Shown here: one piece after another, positions 17,682 to 31,050 of the stretch
Layout: every line of letters begins with the position of its first letter
Numbering within the stretch: the stretch's first letter is position 1
Assembly (NCBI RefSeq): GCF_033095785.1
Contig: NZ_CP137134.1
Location: forward strand, 2,542,001-2,606,000
DNA length: 64,000 nt
Reading direction: 5' to 3'
DNA from: Nitrosospira sp. Is2
GTDB lineage: Bacteria > Pseudomonadota > Gammaproteobacteria > Burkholderiales > Nitrosomonadaceae
Notes under the pieces: generated by a model
Told to the model about the DNA's origin: nothing
Databases searched by the model: none
Seen by the model: the letters and a program-made list of their open reading frames with translations, nothing else
Program-made: the position numbers and the translations under genes

Positions 17682-18374
17682 ATGGCGCATATTTCAAAGC
17701 GTTTTAAGGCGATTGCGGGTAAGGCAGACCGCAGCAAATTCTATCCGCTTCCCGACGCCCTACAGATCATCAAGGAAACAGCCACCGCAAAATTCGACGA
17801 GTCGGTTGACGTGGCTGTCAATCTCGGAATTGATGCAAAAAAATCTGACCAGGCGGTGCGCGGTTCTGTCGTTCTGCCCGCTGGCACCGGGAAGTCGGTG
17901 CGGGTCGCGGTATTTGCGCAGGGGGACAAGGCCAAAGAGGCTCTTTCGGCCGGCGCGGATATCGTTGGATTCGAGGATCTCGCTGAACAGATCAAGGCGG
18001 GCAATATAGATTTTGATGTGGCTATCGCCAGTCCGGATGCCATGCGGATTGTTGGCCAGTTGGGCCAAATACTCGGTCCGCGCGGCCTGATGCCTAACCC
18101 CAAGGTTGGCACGGTGACGCCGGATGTTGCGGGCGCGGTAAGGAATGCAAAAGCGGGCCAGGTGCAATATCGGGCCGATAAGGGCGGTATTGTTCAGTGC
18201 ACGATCGGCCGTGCATCGTTTAGCGTGGATGCACTGACGCAAAATTTGCGGGCATTGATAGATGCGCTTAATAAGTCGAAGCCGGTCACTTCTAAAGGAA
18301 TTTATCTTAGGAAGATCTCAGTCTCCAGCACGATGGGAATTGGGGTTCGAGTTGATCAGACAAGCGTGCGGTAA
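17682..18374 (+). CDS. rplA: 50S ribosomal protein L1
   Basis: 230 residues, full length. The signature segment VGQLGQILGPRGLMPNPKVGT in the central domain and the closing GIYLRKISVSSTMG identify L1. It builds the ribosomal L1 stalk and in many bacteria represses its own operon by binding the rplK leader. It starts directly after the rplK stop codon. Confidence 0.98.
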   Translation: MAHISKRFKAIAGKADRSKFYPLPDALQIIKETATAKFDESVDVAVNLGIDAKKSDQAVRGSVVLPAGTGKSVRVAVFAQGDKAKEALSAGADIVGFEDLAEQIKAGNIDFDVAIASPDAMRIVGQLGQILGPRGLMPNPKVGTVTPDVAGAVRNAKAGQVQYRADKGGIVQCTIGRASFSVDALTQNLRALIDALNKSKPVTSKGIYLRKISVSSTMGIGVRVDQTSVR

Positions 18375-18757
18375 AACTTTAATGGATTTGTAAGACTTTG
18401 GGCCGCTGGAAAGACACGCAATGTCGATCCGGCGGGTTATCAAAGACCGCTGGGGTTCTCGGTAATGCCGGACAGTAAAAGATGGTTGCACGGTGGTGTT
18501 TGCTGAACGGGTAGCGCCGAAGAACTTAATTGCAAAACGAATGTGGAGGGAAAGGATTGGGTGAAGTAGTCATGTCGCCCTTGCTTTTATTTTCCTTCGT
18601 CTTACCCAGCGCAGATGGCGTGCCCAAAACAGGAATGATTTAACTCCTGATTTAAGGTCGCCGGTTCGCGGTACTTCGGCTCGTTGTGGTGGCGTGGAGT
18701 TTCATTCTTCGCTACCCGCCGCGCCGGTACCGTATTTTAACTGATGGAGAATGCACC
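18375..18757 (+). promoter_or_regulatory. rplA-rplJ intergenic region, presumed L10 leader
   Basis: 383 bp without a supported reading frame, just before rplJ. One inverted repeat is clear (TCCGGC 18428-18433 / GCCGGA 18467-18472). In bacteria this position carries the rplJL promoter and the RNA leader bound by L10(L12)4 for translational control. That role is inferred from position; I could not recognise the specific L10 binding kink-turn. Confidence 0.5.
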
Positions 18758-19279
18758 TTGAGTCTAAATTTGGAAGAGAAAAAAACGGTAGTTGCCGAAG
18801 TCAGCGCCGAGTTGGCGACGGCTCAGGCCATTATCATCGCGGAGTACCGCGGGCTTGAGGTCGGACATATGACGCAATTGCGGGCGAAGGCGCGTCAATC
18901 GGGGATATATTTCCGAGTACTCAAAAATACGCTTGCGCGGCGCGCGATCACGGATACGCCGTTCACGGGTCTCTCCGATCATATGGTCGGGCCGCTGGCT
19001 TACGGGATTGGAAAGGATCCGGTTGCCGCGGCGAAAGTGCTTTACGAATTTTCGAGGAGCAATGACAAATTCGTGATCAAAGCGGGGGCGATGCCTAATC
19101 TGGTAATGTCGAGCAAGGAGATTGCAAGTCTTGCCGCGCTTCCGAGCCGCGACGAGCTGCTTTCGAGGTTGTTGGGTACGATGCAGGGGCCGATTGCAAG
19201 TTTTGTGCGCACGCTCAATGAAGTGCCGACCCGTTTTGTCCGTGGTCTCGCTGCCGTTCACGATCAGAAAGCCGCCTAA
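18758..19279 (+). CDS. rplJ: 50S ribosomal protein L10
   Basis: 173 residues. The start is TTG at 18758-18760, seven bases after a GGAGA ribosome binding site, which gives the normal N-terminus SLNLEEKKTVVAEVSAEL. A longer frame from 18686 is not supported by homology. Conserved L10 features include AIIIAEYRGL and LRAKARQSGIYFRVLKNTLARRA. L10 anchors L7/L12 dimers to the stalk base. The weak start codon fits a leader-regulated gene. Confidence 0.95.
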   Translation: MSLNLEEKKTVVAEVSAELATAQAIIIAEYRGLEVGHMTQLRAKARQSGIYFRVLKNTLARRAITDTPFTGLSDHMVGPLAYGIGKDPVAAAKVLYEFSRSNDKFVIKAGAMPNLVMSSKEIASLAALPSRDELLSRLLGTMQGPIASFVRTLNEVPTRFVRGLAAVHDQKAA

Positions 19280-19336
19280 TCGAATTCAAGAAGCTATTTG
19301 AATCCATAAATACAAGTTAATTATCAGGAGAAAATC

Positions 19337-19717
19337 ATGGCTTTAGCCAAAGCAGAAATTCTAGACGCGATTGCCAACATGACTGTGTTGGAGCTTTCGC
19401 AATTGATCAAGGAAATGGAAGAAAAATTCGGTGTTTCCGCTGCTGCTGCCGCCGTTGCGGCACCTGCGCCCGCAGCTGGCGCCGCTGCTGCCCCGGCCGA
19501 GGAGCAGACGGAATTTACCGTTATGCTGACCACTGTAGGCGATAGCAAGGTGAACGTCATCAAGGTTGTGCGGGCGATTACCGGGCTGGGCCTGAAAGAG
19601 GCTAAAGATTTGGTGGACGGGGCTCCGAAAGCGGTGAAGGAAGGGATTCCGAAAGCCGACGCCGAAGCGATCCAGAAGCAGCTTGCGGAAGCCGGTGCGA
19701 CCGCCGAGATCAAATAA
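19337..19717 (+). CDS. rplL: 50S ribosomal protein L7/L12
   Basis: 126 residues. The N-terminal dimerization helices (about 1-33) are followed by an Ala/Pro-rich hinge (about 36-56) and the factor-binding C-terminal domain (EFTVMLTTVGDSKVNVIKVVR, then GLGLKEAKDLVDGAP). It recruits translation GTPases to the ribosome. It follows rplJ by 57 bp and is followed by an attenuator-like hairpin before rpoB. Confidence 0.98.
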   Translation: MALAKAEILDAIANMTVLELSQLIKEMEEKFGVSAAAAAVAAPAPAAGAAAAPAEEQTEFTVMLTTVGDSKVNVIKVVRAITGLGLKEAKDLVDGAPKAVKEGIPKADAEAIQKQLAEAGATAEIK

Positions 19718-19733
19718 CAGCAATGCAGCAAGA

Positions 19734-19776
19734 CCGGCTGACGGCGTGCAAGACGCCGTCAGTTTCCGGCTTTTTT
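19734..19776 (+). terminator. Attenuator-like hairpin between rplL and rpoB
   Basis: A perfect 10-bp stem CTGACGGCGT (19738-19747) / ACGCCGTCAG (19753-19762) with loop GCAAG. Outer CCGG arms (19734-19737 and 19766-19769) can extend it, and it is followed by CTTTTTT (19770-19776). In many bacteria a partial terminator here lowers rpoBC expression relative to rplJL. Confidence 0.75.
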
Positions 19777-19891
19777 AACGTCGGATTCCCGCACTTTTTT
19801 TGTGCGGCAGAACACTCAGCACGGTAGCTAAAATCAGGTACTCTGCTCCTATTTTCTGTCCATCTGTCCTCTGACCTTCCGGAGAGATTCC

Positions 19892-23965
<4,074 letters not shown>

Positions 23966-24069
23966 GCGTGGCAACCTTTTGCAGGCGTGCGGAGAATGGG
24001 AATCTATTTGTTTCCGTGGTTTTTGCCGGAAAACTTTTTGTATCGACCCCTGATCAACAGGAGTGACAA

Positions 24070-27000
24070 ATGAAAGCACTGCTTGATTTATTCAAACAGG
24101 TTACACAGAAAGAAGAGTTCGATTCGATCAAGATCGGTCTGGCCTCTCCTGAAAAAATACGTTCCTGGTCTTATGGCGAAGTGAAGAAGCCGGAAACGAT
24201 CAATTACCGTACCTTCAAACCTGAACGGGACGGCTTGTTCTGCGCAAAAATCTTCGGCCCGGTTAAGGATTATGAATGCCTGTGCGGAAAATATAAACGG
24301 CTGAAGCATCGTGGCGTGATTTGTGAAAAATGCGGCGTTGAAGTCACGCTGTCGAAGGTTCGGCGCGAGCGCATGGGGCACATTGAGCTCGCCTCACCGG
24401 TCGCCCACATCTGGTTTTTGAAATCGTTGCCGTCACGCCTGGGCATGGTGCTGGATATGACCTTGCGTGATATTGAACGTGTCCTTTATTTTGAAGCTTA
24501 CGTCGTAACGGATCCCGGCATGACGCCGCTCCTTCGATGCCAGTTGCTGACGGATGATGACTATCGCGCTAAAACGGAAGAATACGGCGATGATTTCCGT
24601 GCCAGCATGGGAGCCGAAGGTATCCGCGACTTGTTGAGCAACCTGAACATCCGGGTCGAAATCGACAATCTACGGCGTGAGATGGGCACCACGGGTTCCG
24701 AAACAAAAATGAAAAAGATCGCCAAGCGCCTTAAGGTGCTGGAGGCGTTTAATAAGTCGGGGATCAAGCCGGAGTGGATGGTATTGGCCGTACTACCGGT
24801 ACTTCCACCCGAGTTGCGACCCCTGGTTCCGCTCGATGGCGGACGCTTCGCCACTTCTGATTTGAATGATTTATATCGCCGCGTCATCAACCGGAACAAC
24901 CGGCTGAAGCGGTTGCTTGAGCTGAAAGCCCCTGAAATCATCGTGCGCAACGAGAAGCGCATGCTGCAGGAAGCAGTGGATTCCTTGCTGGACAATGGCC
25001 GTCGTGGAAAAGCCATGACGGGTGCAAACAAACGGCCCCTCAAGTCGCTTGCCGACATGATCAAAGGCAAAGGCGGGCGGTTTCGCCAAAATCTATTGGG
25101 GAAACGGGTCGACTATTCCGGACGGTCGGTGATTGTGGTGGGCCCGCAGCTTAAACTGCATCAGTGCGGCTTGCCAAAGAAAATGGCGCTGGAGTTATTC
25201 AAGCCGTTTATTTTCAACAAACTCGAAATAATGGGTATCGCCAGCACCATCAAGGCAGCCAAGCGCGAAGTCGAAAATGAAACCCCCGTGGTTTGGGACA
25301 TCCTTGAGGATGTCATTCGCGAACATCCGGTGATGCTGAACCGGGCTCCGACACTGCACCGGCTGGGCATTCAGGCATTTGAACCGGTTCTGATCGAAGG
25401 CAAGGCGATTCAGCTGCATCCGCTGGTATGCGCGGCATTCAATGCCGACTTCGACGGTGATCAGATGGCAGTGCATGTGCCGTTGTCGCTCGAGGCGCAA
25501 ATGGAGTGCCGGACGCTCATGATGTCCACCAATAATGTGTTGTCGCCCGCGAACGGAGAGCCGATTATTGTTCCTTCGCAGGACATTGTTCTGGGGCTTT
25601 ATTACACAACGCGCGAAAAGATCAACGCTCGCGGCGAGGGGCTGATGTTTGCCAACATTAGCGAGGTTTCCCGGGCTTATGAAAGCCGCGTAATCGAGCT
25701 GAATGCGAAAATTACGGTAAGAATCAAGGAATATGACGTGGACGCCGAGGGCGAACGCAGTGAAAAAATCACGCGATACGAAACGACGGTAGGGCGCGCG
25801 CTGCTATCCGAGATTCTTCCCGCCGGATTACCTTTTCCGCTAATAAATAAGGTGCTTAAGAAAAAGGAAATTTCCAGACTCATTAATGCCAGTTTCCGAC
25901 GTTGCGGATTACGCGAGACCGTGATTTTTGCTGACAAGCTGATGTACGCCGGCTTCACCTATGCGACTCGTGCAGGCATTTCCATCTGCCTGGACGATAT
26001 GCTCACGCCGGTACAGAAGAACGAGATTATTGGAGCATCTGAGAAGGAAGTGCAGGAAATCGAGATGCAATACACTTCCGGCCTGGTTACTCAAGGTGAG
26101 CGTTACAACAAAGTTGTGGATATCTGGGGCCGCGCGGGCGACCAGGTAGCGAAGGCCATGATGGATCAACTGGGCGTCGAGCCGATACTTGACCCCGTAA
26201 CTGGAGAAGTTGCGAAGGACAAGAAAGGCAAAGCATTGACACAGGAATCGTTTAACTCGATTTACATGATGGCAGACTCGGGCGCCCGCGGCTCGGCCGC
26301 ACAAATTCGTCAATTGGCCGGGATGCGCGGTCTCATGGCAAAACCCGACGGGTCTATCATCGAAACCCCCATCACGGCAAATTTCCGCGAGGGCCTGAAC
26401 GTGCTGCAGTACTTTATCTCCACTCACGGAGCGCGGAAAGGGCTGGCCGATACGGCACTGAAAACTGCCAACTCAGGCTACCTGACGCGTCGTCTGGTCG
26501 ATGTGACCCAAGATCTGGTGGTGACACAGGACGATTGCGGTACGAGTAATGGCGTCCTGATGAAGGCCCTGGTTGAAGGCGGAGAGGTGATTGAGGCGCT
26601 GCGCGAACGCATACTTGGACGCGTAGTGGCGAGCGATATCGTTAATCCGGAGCACCAGGAAGTTATCTATGAAGCTGGAGTTCTACTCGATGAATATGCC
26701 GTCGATTCCATTGAAGCGCTAGGAATAGACGAAGTGAAGGTGCGTACGCCGCTTACCTGCGAAACGCGTTATGGTCTGTGCGCCAAGTGTTACGGGCGTG
26801 ACCTGGGACGCGGTACGCCGGTAAACGTGGGCGAAGCCGTGGGGGTGATAGCGGCTCAGTCCATCGGTGAACCGGGAACCCAGTTGACCATGCGTACGTT
26901 CCATATTGGTGGCGCGGCCTCCAGAACGGCGGTAGCAAGCCAGGTCGAGAGCAAGTCCAATGGTATCGTGCATTATTCTCCTACCATGCGCTATGTCACC

Positions 27001-28299
27001 AATGCCCGTAACGAATTGGTCGCCATTTCCCGCAGCGGTGAGGTCGTAATACATGACGACAACGGCCGCGAACGCGAACGTCATAAGGCGCCTTATGGCG
27101 CCACGTTACTGATACGTGACGGTGAGGTTGTCAAGGCAGGGCAGATACTGGCTGCCTGGGATCCGCATACTCGCCCCATCATTACGGAATATGCCGGCAG
27201 GATCCGCTTTGAGAACGTGGAAGAAGGCGTGACCGTAGCGAAGCAAATTGATGAGGTTACCGGTTTGTCCACGCTTGTCGTGATCGATCCAAAAAGGCGT
27301 GGCGTGGCGCAAACGAAGGGCCTGCGTCCTTTGGTAAAACTGCTGGATGACGAGGGTAAGGAAGTGCGGCTCGCAGGAAGCAACCTGTCCGTCAATATTA
27401 CGTTCCAAATTGGTTCGATTATTACGGTTCGGGACGGGCAGCAGGTGAGCGTCGGGGAAGTACTGGCGCGTATTCCTCAGGAGAGTTCGAAAACACGTGA
27501 CATCACGGGTGGCTTACCTCGTGTTGCGGAATTGTTTGAAGCCCGTTCTCCGAAGGACGCGGGTGTGCTGGCCGAGGTTACCGGGATCGTGTCGTTCGGC
27601 AAGGATACCAAAGGTAAGCAACGGCTCGTGATCACCGATCTGGATGGTGTTTCGCATGAGTATCTTATTCCCAAGGACAAGCACGTCACGGCACATGACG
27701 GTCAGGTTGTTAATAAGGGTGAGAGCATCGTCGATGGGCCGGCCGATCCGCACGATATTCTGCGTTTATTGGGAGTGGAAGCGCTTGCACGCTACATAAC
27801 TGACGAGGTTCAGGATGTATACCGCCTGCAAGGTGTCAAGATTAACGACAAGCACATTGAGGTAATCGTGCGGCAGATGTTGCGCCGCGTCCAAATCGTG
27901 GATCCGGGCGATACCCGGTTCATTCCTGGTGAGCAGGTTGAACGCGCTGACTTGTTAGCCGAAAACGAACTGGTCCTGGCGGAGGAGAAGACGCCTGCTA
28001 CGTACGAGTTTATGCTGCTGGGTATTACCAAAGCATCGCTGTCGACGGACTCTTTCATTTCGGCAGCCTCGTTCCAGGAAACCACGCGTGTACTGACCGA
28101 AGCGGCGATAATGGGCAAGAAGGACGACCTGCGCGGCCTCAAGGAAAATGTTATTGTCGGGCGGCTTATTCCCGCAGGGACTGGCTTGGCTTTCCACACT
28201 ACCCGAAAAAAACAGAGATTGCTATTAAACGCCGGCGAGACGCCCGTCGTCGGCCAGGAAGATGCGGGGGAAACGCGAAACAGTGGATATGCGATCTGA
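24070..28299 (+). CDS. rpoC: DNA-directed RNA polymerase subunit beta-prime
   Basis: 1409 residues. The N-terminal zinc site (CLCGKYKRLKHRGVICEKCG, about 70-89), the active-site motif NADFDGDQMAVH (about 458-469) whose three Asp bind catalytic Mg2+, and a second zinc region (CETRYGLCAKCYG, about 897-909) are present. The jaw and C-terminal region are complete. It is the last polymerase gene of the rplJL-rpoBC unit; the next gene downstream is an aminotransferase, not rpsL. Confidence 0.98.
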   Translation: MKALLDLFKQVTQKEEFDSIKIGLASPEKIRSWSYGEVKKPETINYRTFKPERDGLFCAKIFGPVKDYECLCGKYKRLKHRGVICEKCGVEVTLSKVRRERMGHIELASPVAHIWFLKSLPSRLGMVLDMTLRDIERVLYFEAYVVTDPGMTPLLRCQLLTDDDYRAKTEEYGDDFRASMGAEGIRDLLSNLNIRVEIDNLRREMGTTGSETKMKKIAKRLKVLEAFNKSGIKPEWMVLAVLPVLPPELRPLVPLDGGRFATSDLNDLYRRVINRNNRLKRLLELKAPEIIVRNEKRMLQEAVDSLLDNGRRGKAMTGANKRPLKSLADMIKGKGGRFRQNLLGKRVDYSGRSVIVVGPQLKLHQCGLPKKMALELFKPFIFNKLEIMGIASTIKAAKREVENETPVVWDILEDVIREHPVMLNRAPTLHRLGIQAFEPVLIEGKAIQLHPLVCAAFNADFDGDQMAVHVPLSLEAQMECRTLMMSTNNVLSPANGEPIIVPSQDIVLGLYYTTREKINARGEGLMFANISEVSRAYESRVIELNAKITVRIKEYDVDAEGERSEKITRYETTVGRALLSEILPAGLPFPLINKVLKKKEISRLINASFRRCGLRETVIFADKLMYAGFTYATRAGISICLDDMLTPVQKNEIIGASEKEVQEIEMQYTSGLVTQGERYNKVVDIWGRAGDQVAKAMMDQLGVEPILDPVTGEVAKDKKGKALTQESFNSIYMMADSGARGSAAQIRQLAGMRGLMAKPDGSIIETPITANFREGLNVLQYFISTHGARKGLADTALKTANSGYLTRRLVDVTQDLVVTQDDCGTSNGVLMKALVEGGEVIEALRERILGRVVASDIVNPEHQEVIYEAGVLLDEYAVDSIEALGIDEVKVRTPLTCETRYGLCAKCYGRDLGRGTPVNVGEAVGVIAAQSIGEPGTQLTMRTFHIGGAASRTAVASQVESKSNGIVHYSPTMRYVTNARNELVAISRSGEVVIHDDNGRERERHKAPYGATLLIRDGEVVKAGQILAAWDPHTRPIITEYAGRIRFENVEEGVTVAKQIDEVTGLSTLVVIDPKRRGVAQTKGLRPLVKLLDDEGKEVRLAGSNLSVNITFQIGSIITVRDGQQVSVGEVLARIPQESSKTRDITGGLPRVAELFEARSPKDAGVLAEVTGIVSFGKDTKGKQRLVITDLDGVSHEYLIPKDKHVTAHDGQVVNKGESIVDGPADPHDILRLLGVEALARYITDEVQDVYRLQGVKINDKHIEVIVRQMLRRVQIVDPGDTRFIPGEQVERADLLAENELVLAEEKTPATYEFMLLGITKASLSTDSFISAASFQETTRVLTEAAIMGKKDDLRGLKENVIVGRLIPAGTGLAFHTTRKKQRLLLNAGETPVVGQEDAGETRNSGYAI

Positions 28300-28324
28300 G
28301 GCACCCATCGGGGTTATCTGAATC

Positions 28325-29740
28325 ATGCCAATTGATATCAACGCCATAATTGCCGAGGGTCGTGGGAAGAACTTCGAGCTCTACGAAGACCATGTTAATC
28401 CGGTGTTCGTCAAAGTTCTGCGCATGCTCGGTTTCAATCGCACCTGGGTTCGGGGCGAAGGCCCTTATCTTTGGGACGATACCGGTACGCGTTACCTAGA
28501 TTTTCTCACCAACTGGGGTGTGTTCAATTTTGGCCGTCGTCATCCCGCTATTCGCCAGGCATTGCAGCAAGTGCTGGATTCTGATTTTCCGGGTTGGGTG
28601 GGTTTCGACGCTCCGCCACTTGCGGCCGCATTGGCTCGTGAATTAGTAAATCGCATGACGCCCGGCCTGGATACTGTTTATTTCAGCAACTCTGGTACCG
28701 AAGCTATCGAGGCAGCGATCAAGTTCGCCCGGGCATATACCGGTCGGCCCTCCACTGCTCATCTTGCAAAAGCTTTCCATGGTCTCACGATGGGCGCGCT
28801 ATCCTTAAACGGAGAGGCCAGTTTCCGTCGCGGATTCGAGCCCATGCTGCCAGGCAGTTCAGAGGTGAAGCTTGGTGATCTGGATGGTCTGGAGGCGCGT
28901 CTGAGGCTAGGCGATGTCGCAGCCTTCGTTTTTGAGCCAATCCAGGGTAAAGGTGTAAATATAGCAAGTGAAGAGTATCTCCTCGGCGCCCAGGAACTCT
29001 GCCGGAAATACGGCACGTTAATGATCTGCGATGAAGTTCAATCGGGAATGGGACGGACGGGACGTTTCCTCGCCAGCCAGTGGATAGAAGGCTTTCGCCC
29101 CGACATGATCTGCTTGTCGAAAGCGCTTTCGGGGGGCTATATCCCCGTCGGCGCAACCATAACACGGCGTGCGGTTTATGACAGCGTTTACGACAGTATG
29201 CACCGGGCGATTGTTCATGCTTCCACCTTTGGTATGGGCAATATGGCGATGGCAGCGGGATTGGCCTCGCTTAGTGTTCTTGACGATGAGAAATTGCCCG
29301 AGCGGGCCATTGAACTCGGTGCTCGATTCCGCAATGGTATCGAGGCAATGGTGCCGCGCTTCGAATTTCTGAAAGGGGTTCGTCAACGTGGCCTTATGAT
29401 CGCGATAGAATTTGGTCAGCCTGAATCGATGTCGCTGAGAGCAGCTTGGGCAATGGTCAACAAGATGGATGAGAATCTTTTCGCGCAGGCTATTGTTCTC
29501 CCACTTCTGGACGATCATCATATCCTCACGCAGGTAGCCGGCCACGCGATGCCGATCGTAAAAATTCTTCCCCCCCTGAATATCAGCGAATCCGATGTGG
29601 ATTGGTTCCTGGAAGCGCTTGAGGATGTGATGATAAAACTTCACAAGTTTCCGGGGCCAGCTTGGGAGGTACTAAAGAAGCTGGGTAACCACGCACTTAC
29701 GTCGAAGCGCCGCGAGGGCCGGGTCACAACCGCCTCCTAA
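28325..29740 (+). CDS. Class III pyridoxal-phosphate aminotransferase, inserted between rpoC and rpsL
   Basis: 471 residues of the acetylornithine/4-aminobutyrate aminotransferase type. Seen: SNSGTEAIEAA (121-131) of the cofactor phosphate site, CDEVQSGMGRTG (235-246) whose Asp holds the PLP nitrogen, and LSKALSGGYIPVGA (264-277) with Lys266 as the Schiff-base lysine. It has a longer N-terminus than ArgD and an extra C-terminal stretch, so it is not a typical ArgD. Candidates include a putrescine/ornithine aminotransferase or a hopanoid side-chain aminotransferase (HpnO-like); substrate unknown. It starts 25 bp after the rpoC stop codon with a weak ribosome binding site and may be read through from rpoBC. 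A good promoter for the str operon lies behind it. Confidence 0.85.
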   Translation: MPIDINAIIAEGRGKNFELYEDHVNPVFVKVLRMLGFNRTWVRGEGPYLWDDTGTRYLDFLTNWGVFNFGRRHPAIRQALQQVLDSDFPGWVGFDAPPLAAALARELVNRMTPGLDTVYFSNSGTEAIEAAIKFARAYTGRPSTAHLAKAFHGLTMGALSLNGEASFRRGFEPMLPGSSEVKLGDLDGLEARLRLGDVAAFVFEPIQGKGVNIASEEYLLGAQELCRKYGTLMICDEVQSGMGRTGRFLASQWIEGFRPDMICLSKALSGGYIPVGATITRRAVYDSVYDSMHRAIVHASTFGMGNMAMAAGLASLSVLDDEKLPERAIELGARFRNGIEAMVPRFEFLKGVRQRGLMIAIEFGQPESMSLRAAWAMVNKMDENLFAQAIVLPLLDDHHILTQVAGHAMPIVKILPPLNISESDVDWFLEALEDVMIKLHKFPGPAWEVLKKLGNHALTSKRREGRVTTAS

Positions 29741-29863
29741 GTGGGTTTTATTCCACAGCAAAGACGTGTTACTGCGTGATGGGTAAGGTCGTGCCACCCG
29801 CGCGCCCGAGCCGCTTTCTGGTTGGATTAGCTTCTGGCGGTCGGCCCGGCGCAAGGACTCGGC

Positions 29864-29892
29864 TTGACACAACCGATAAAACCCCATAAAAT
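29864..29892 (+). promoter_or_regulatory. Candidate sigma-70 promoter of the str operon
   Basis: TTGACA (29864-29869), a 17-bp spacer, and TAAAAT (29887-29892): a full consensus -35 and 5/6 of the -10. It lies in the gap between the aminotransferase gene and rpsL, about 110 bp before the rpsL start codon. Confidence 0.75.
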
Positions 29893-30003
29893 TCGCTGTT
29901 TTTCAGCTCGTCCCTAATTAATAAAACGGGGCGCGGCGAATACCTGGATATTCACATCGCCAGCGGGATGCCTGAATCGCATACCTGGTTTTTAGGAAAT
30001 AAG

Positions 30004-30375
30004 ATGCCGACAATCAGTCAGTTAGTCCGTAAGCCGCGCGCGGCAAAACGAGTAAAGAGCAAGGTTCCGGCGCTGGGAAACAGTCCGCAGAAGCGGGGTG
30101 TTTGCACCCGTGTTTATACGACCACGCCGAAGAAACCGAATTCGGCTTTGCGCAAAGTCGCGCGGGTGCGCCTGACGAACGGTTTCGAGGTATCCAGTTA
30201 TATCGGCGGGGAAGGGCATAATCTGCAGGAGCACTCTGTGGTGCTCATCCGCGGTGGTCGGGTAAAAGACTTGCCGGGTGTCCGCTACCATACGGTTCGC
30301 GGCAGCCTGGATACTGCGGGGGTAAAAGATCGAAAGCAGGCCCGTTCCAAGTACGGTGCAAAAAGGCCCAAATAG
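30004..30375 (+). CDS. rpsL: 30S ribosomal protein S12
   Basis: 123 residues from the ATG at 30004 (MPTISQLVRK), preceded by an AGGAA ribosome binding site; a longer in-frame start at 29968 is not supported by the family. The decoding-centre segments TTTPKKPNSALRKVAR and VRYHTVRGSLDTAGV are intact, with the usual lysines at the streptomycin-sensitivity positions (KKPNS and GRVKDLPG). First gene of the str operon. Confidence 0.98.
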   Translation: MPTISQLVRKPRAAKRVKSKVPALGNSPQKRGVCTRVYTTTPKKPNSALRKVARVRLTNGFEVSSYIGGEGHNLQEHSVVLIRGGRVKDLPGVRYHTVRGSLDTAGVKDRKQARSKYGAKRPK

Positions 30376-30462
30376 GCCTAACCGCAGTTTAAGCGCTCCG
30401 CGCTGCCTAAGATGTGCCGAATGTTTGTTACTTAAGCTAAATAATTACGCCAAGGTCAGAGA

Positions 30463-30933
30463 ATGCCAAGACGGAGAGAAGTCCCAAAACGCGAAATTTT
30501 GCCCGACCCGAAGTACCATAACACCGAGGTGGCGAAATTCGTCAATGTACTGATGACACGTGGCAAAAAGTCGGTAGCCGAACGGATCATCTATGGTGCC
30601 ATGACGCAGATTCAGAAGAAGACGGGTAAGGATCCGGTAGACGTGTTTACACAAGCGCTGTCCAATGTTCGGCCCATGGTGGAAGTAAAAAGCCGACGCG
30701 TGGGCGGAGCCAACTATCAGGTTCCGGTAGAGGTGCGATCTATTCGTCGGAATGCGCTCGCGATGCGCTGGCTTCGGGATGCCGCACGCAAAAGATCCGA
30801 GAAATCGATGGGGGCGCGTCTTGCAGGCGAACTGGCGGAGGCGGCAGAAGGCCGCGGCGGTGCGGTCAAAAAGCGCGAGGAAGTGCATCGTATGGCGGAA
30901 GCCAATAAGGCGTTTGCACATTACCGGTTCTGA
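30463..30933 (+). CDS. rpsG: 30S ribosomal protein S7
   Basis: 156 residues, full length. It opens MPRRREVPKREILPDP and holds the helical core with KSRRVGGANYQVPVEVR and the C-terminal KKREEVHRMAEANKAFAHYRF. It initiates assembly of the 30S head and in E. coli represses the str operon. Follows rpsL by 87 bp. Confidence 0.98.
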   Translation: MPRRREVPKREILPDPKYHNTEVAKFVNVLMTRGKKSVAERIIYGAMTQIQKKTGKDPVDVFTQALSNVRPMVEVKSRRVGGANYQVPVEVRSIRRNALAMRWLRDAARKRSEKSMGARLAGELAEAAEGRGGAVKKREEVHRMAEANKAFAHYRF

Positions 30934-31050
30934 TTGCAATCATCGGGTCCGTTATCTCGGATTCCCGACTATCGGCCCGACTGAAGAGCCGTAACTAGTT
31001 TTCGTCCGGGTTTCCAACTGGGACGGCACAAATTTTAAGGTTTAGAGACT

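Noticed and set aside
18375..18757. Possible hidden gene in the rplA-rplJ gap
   Set aside because: Stops in all frames on the coding strand, and the position is that of the known L10 leader.
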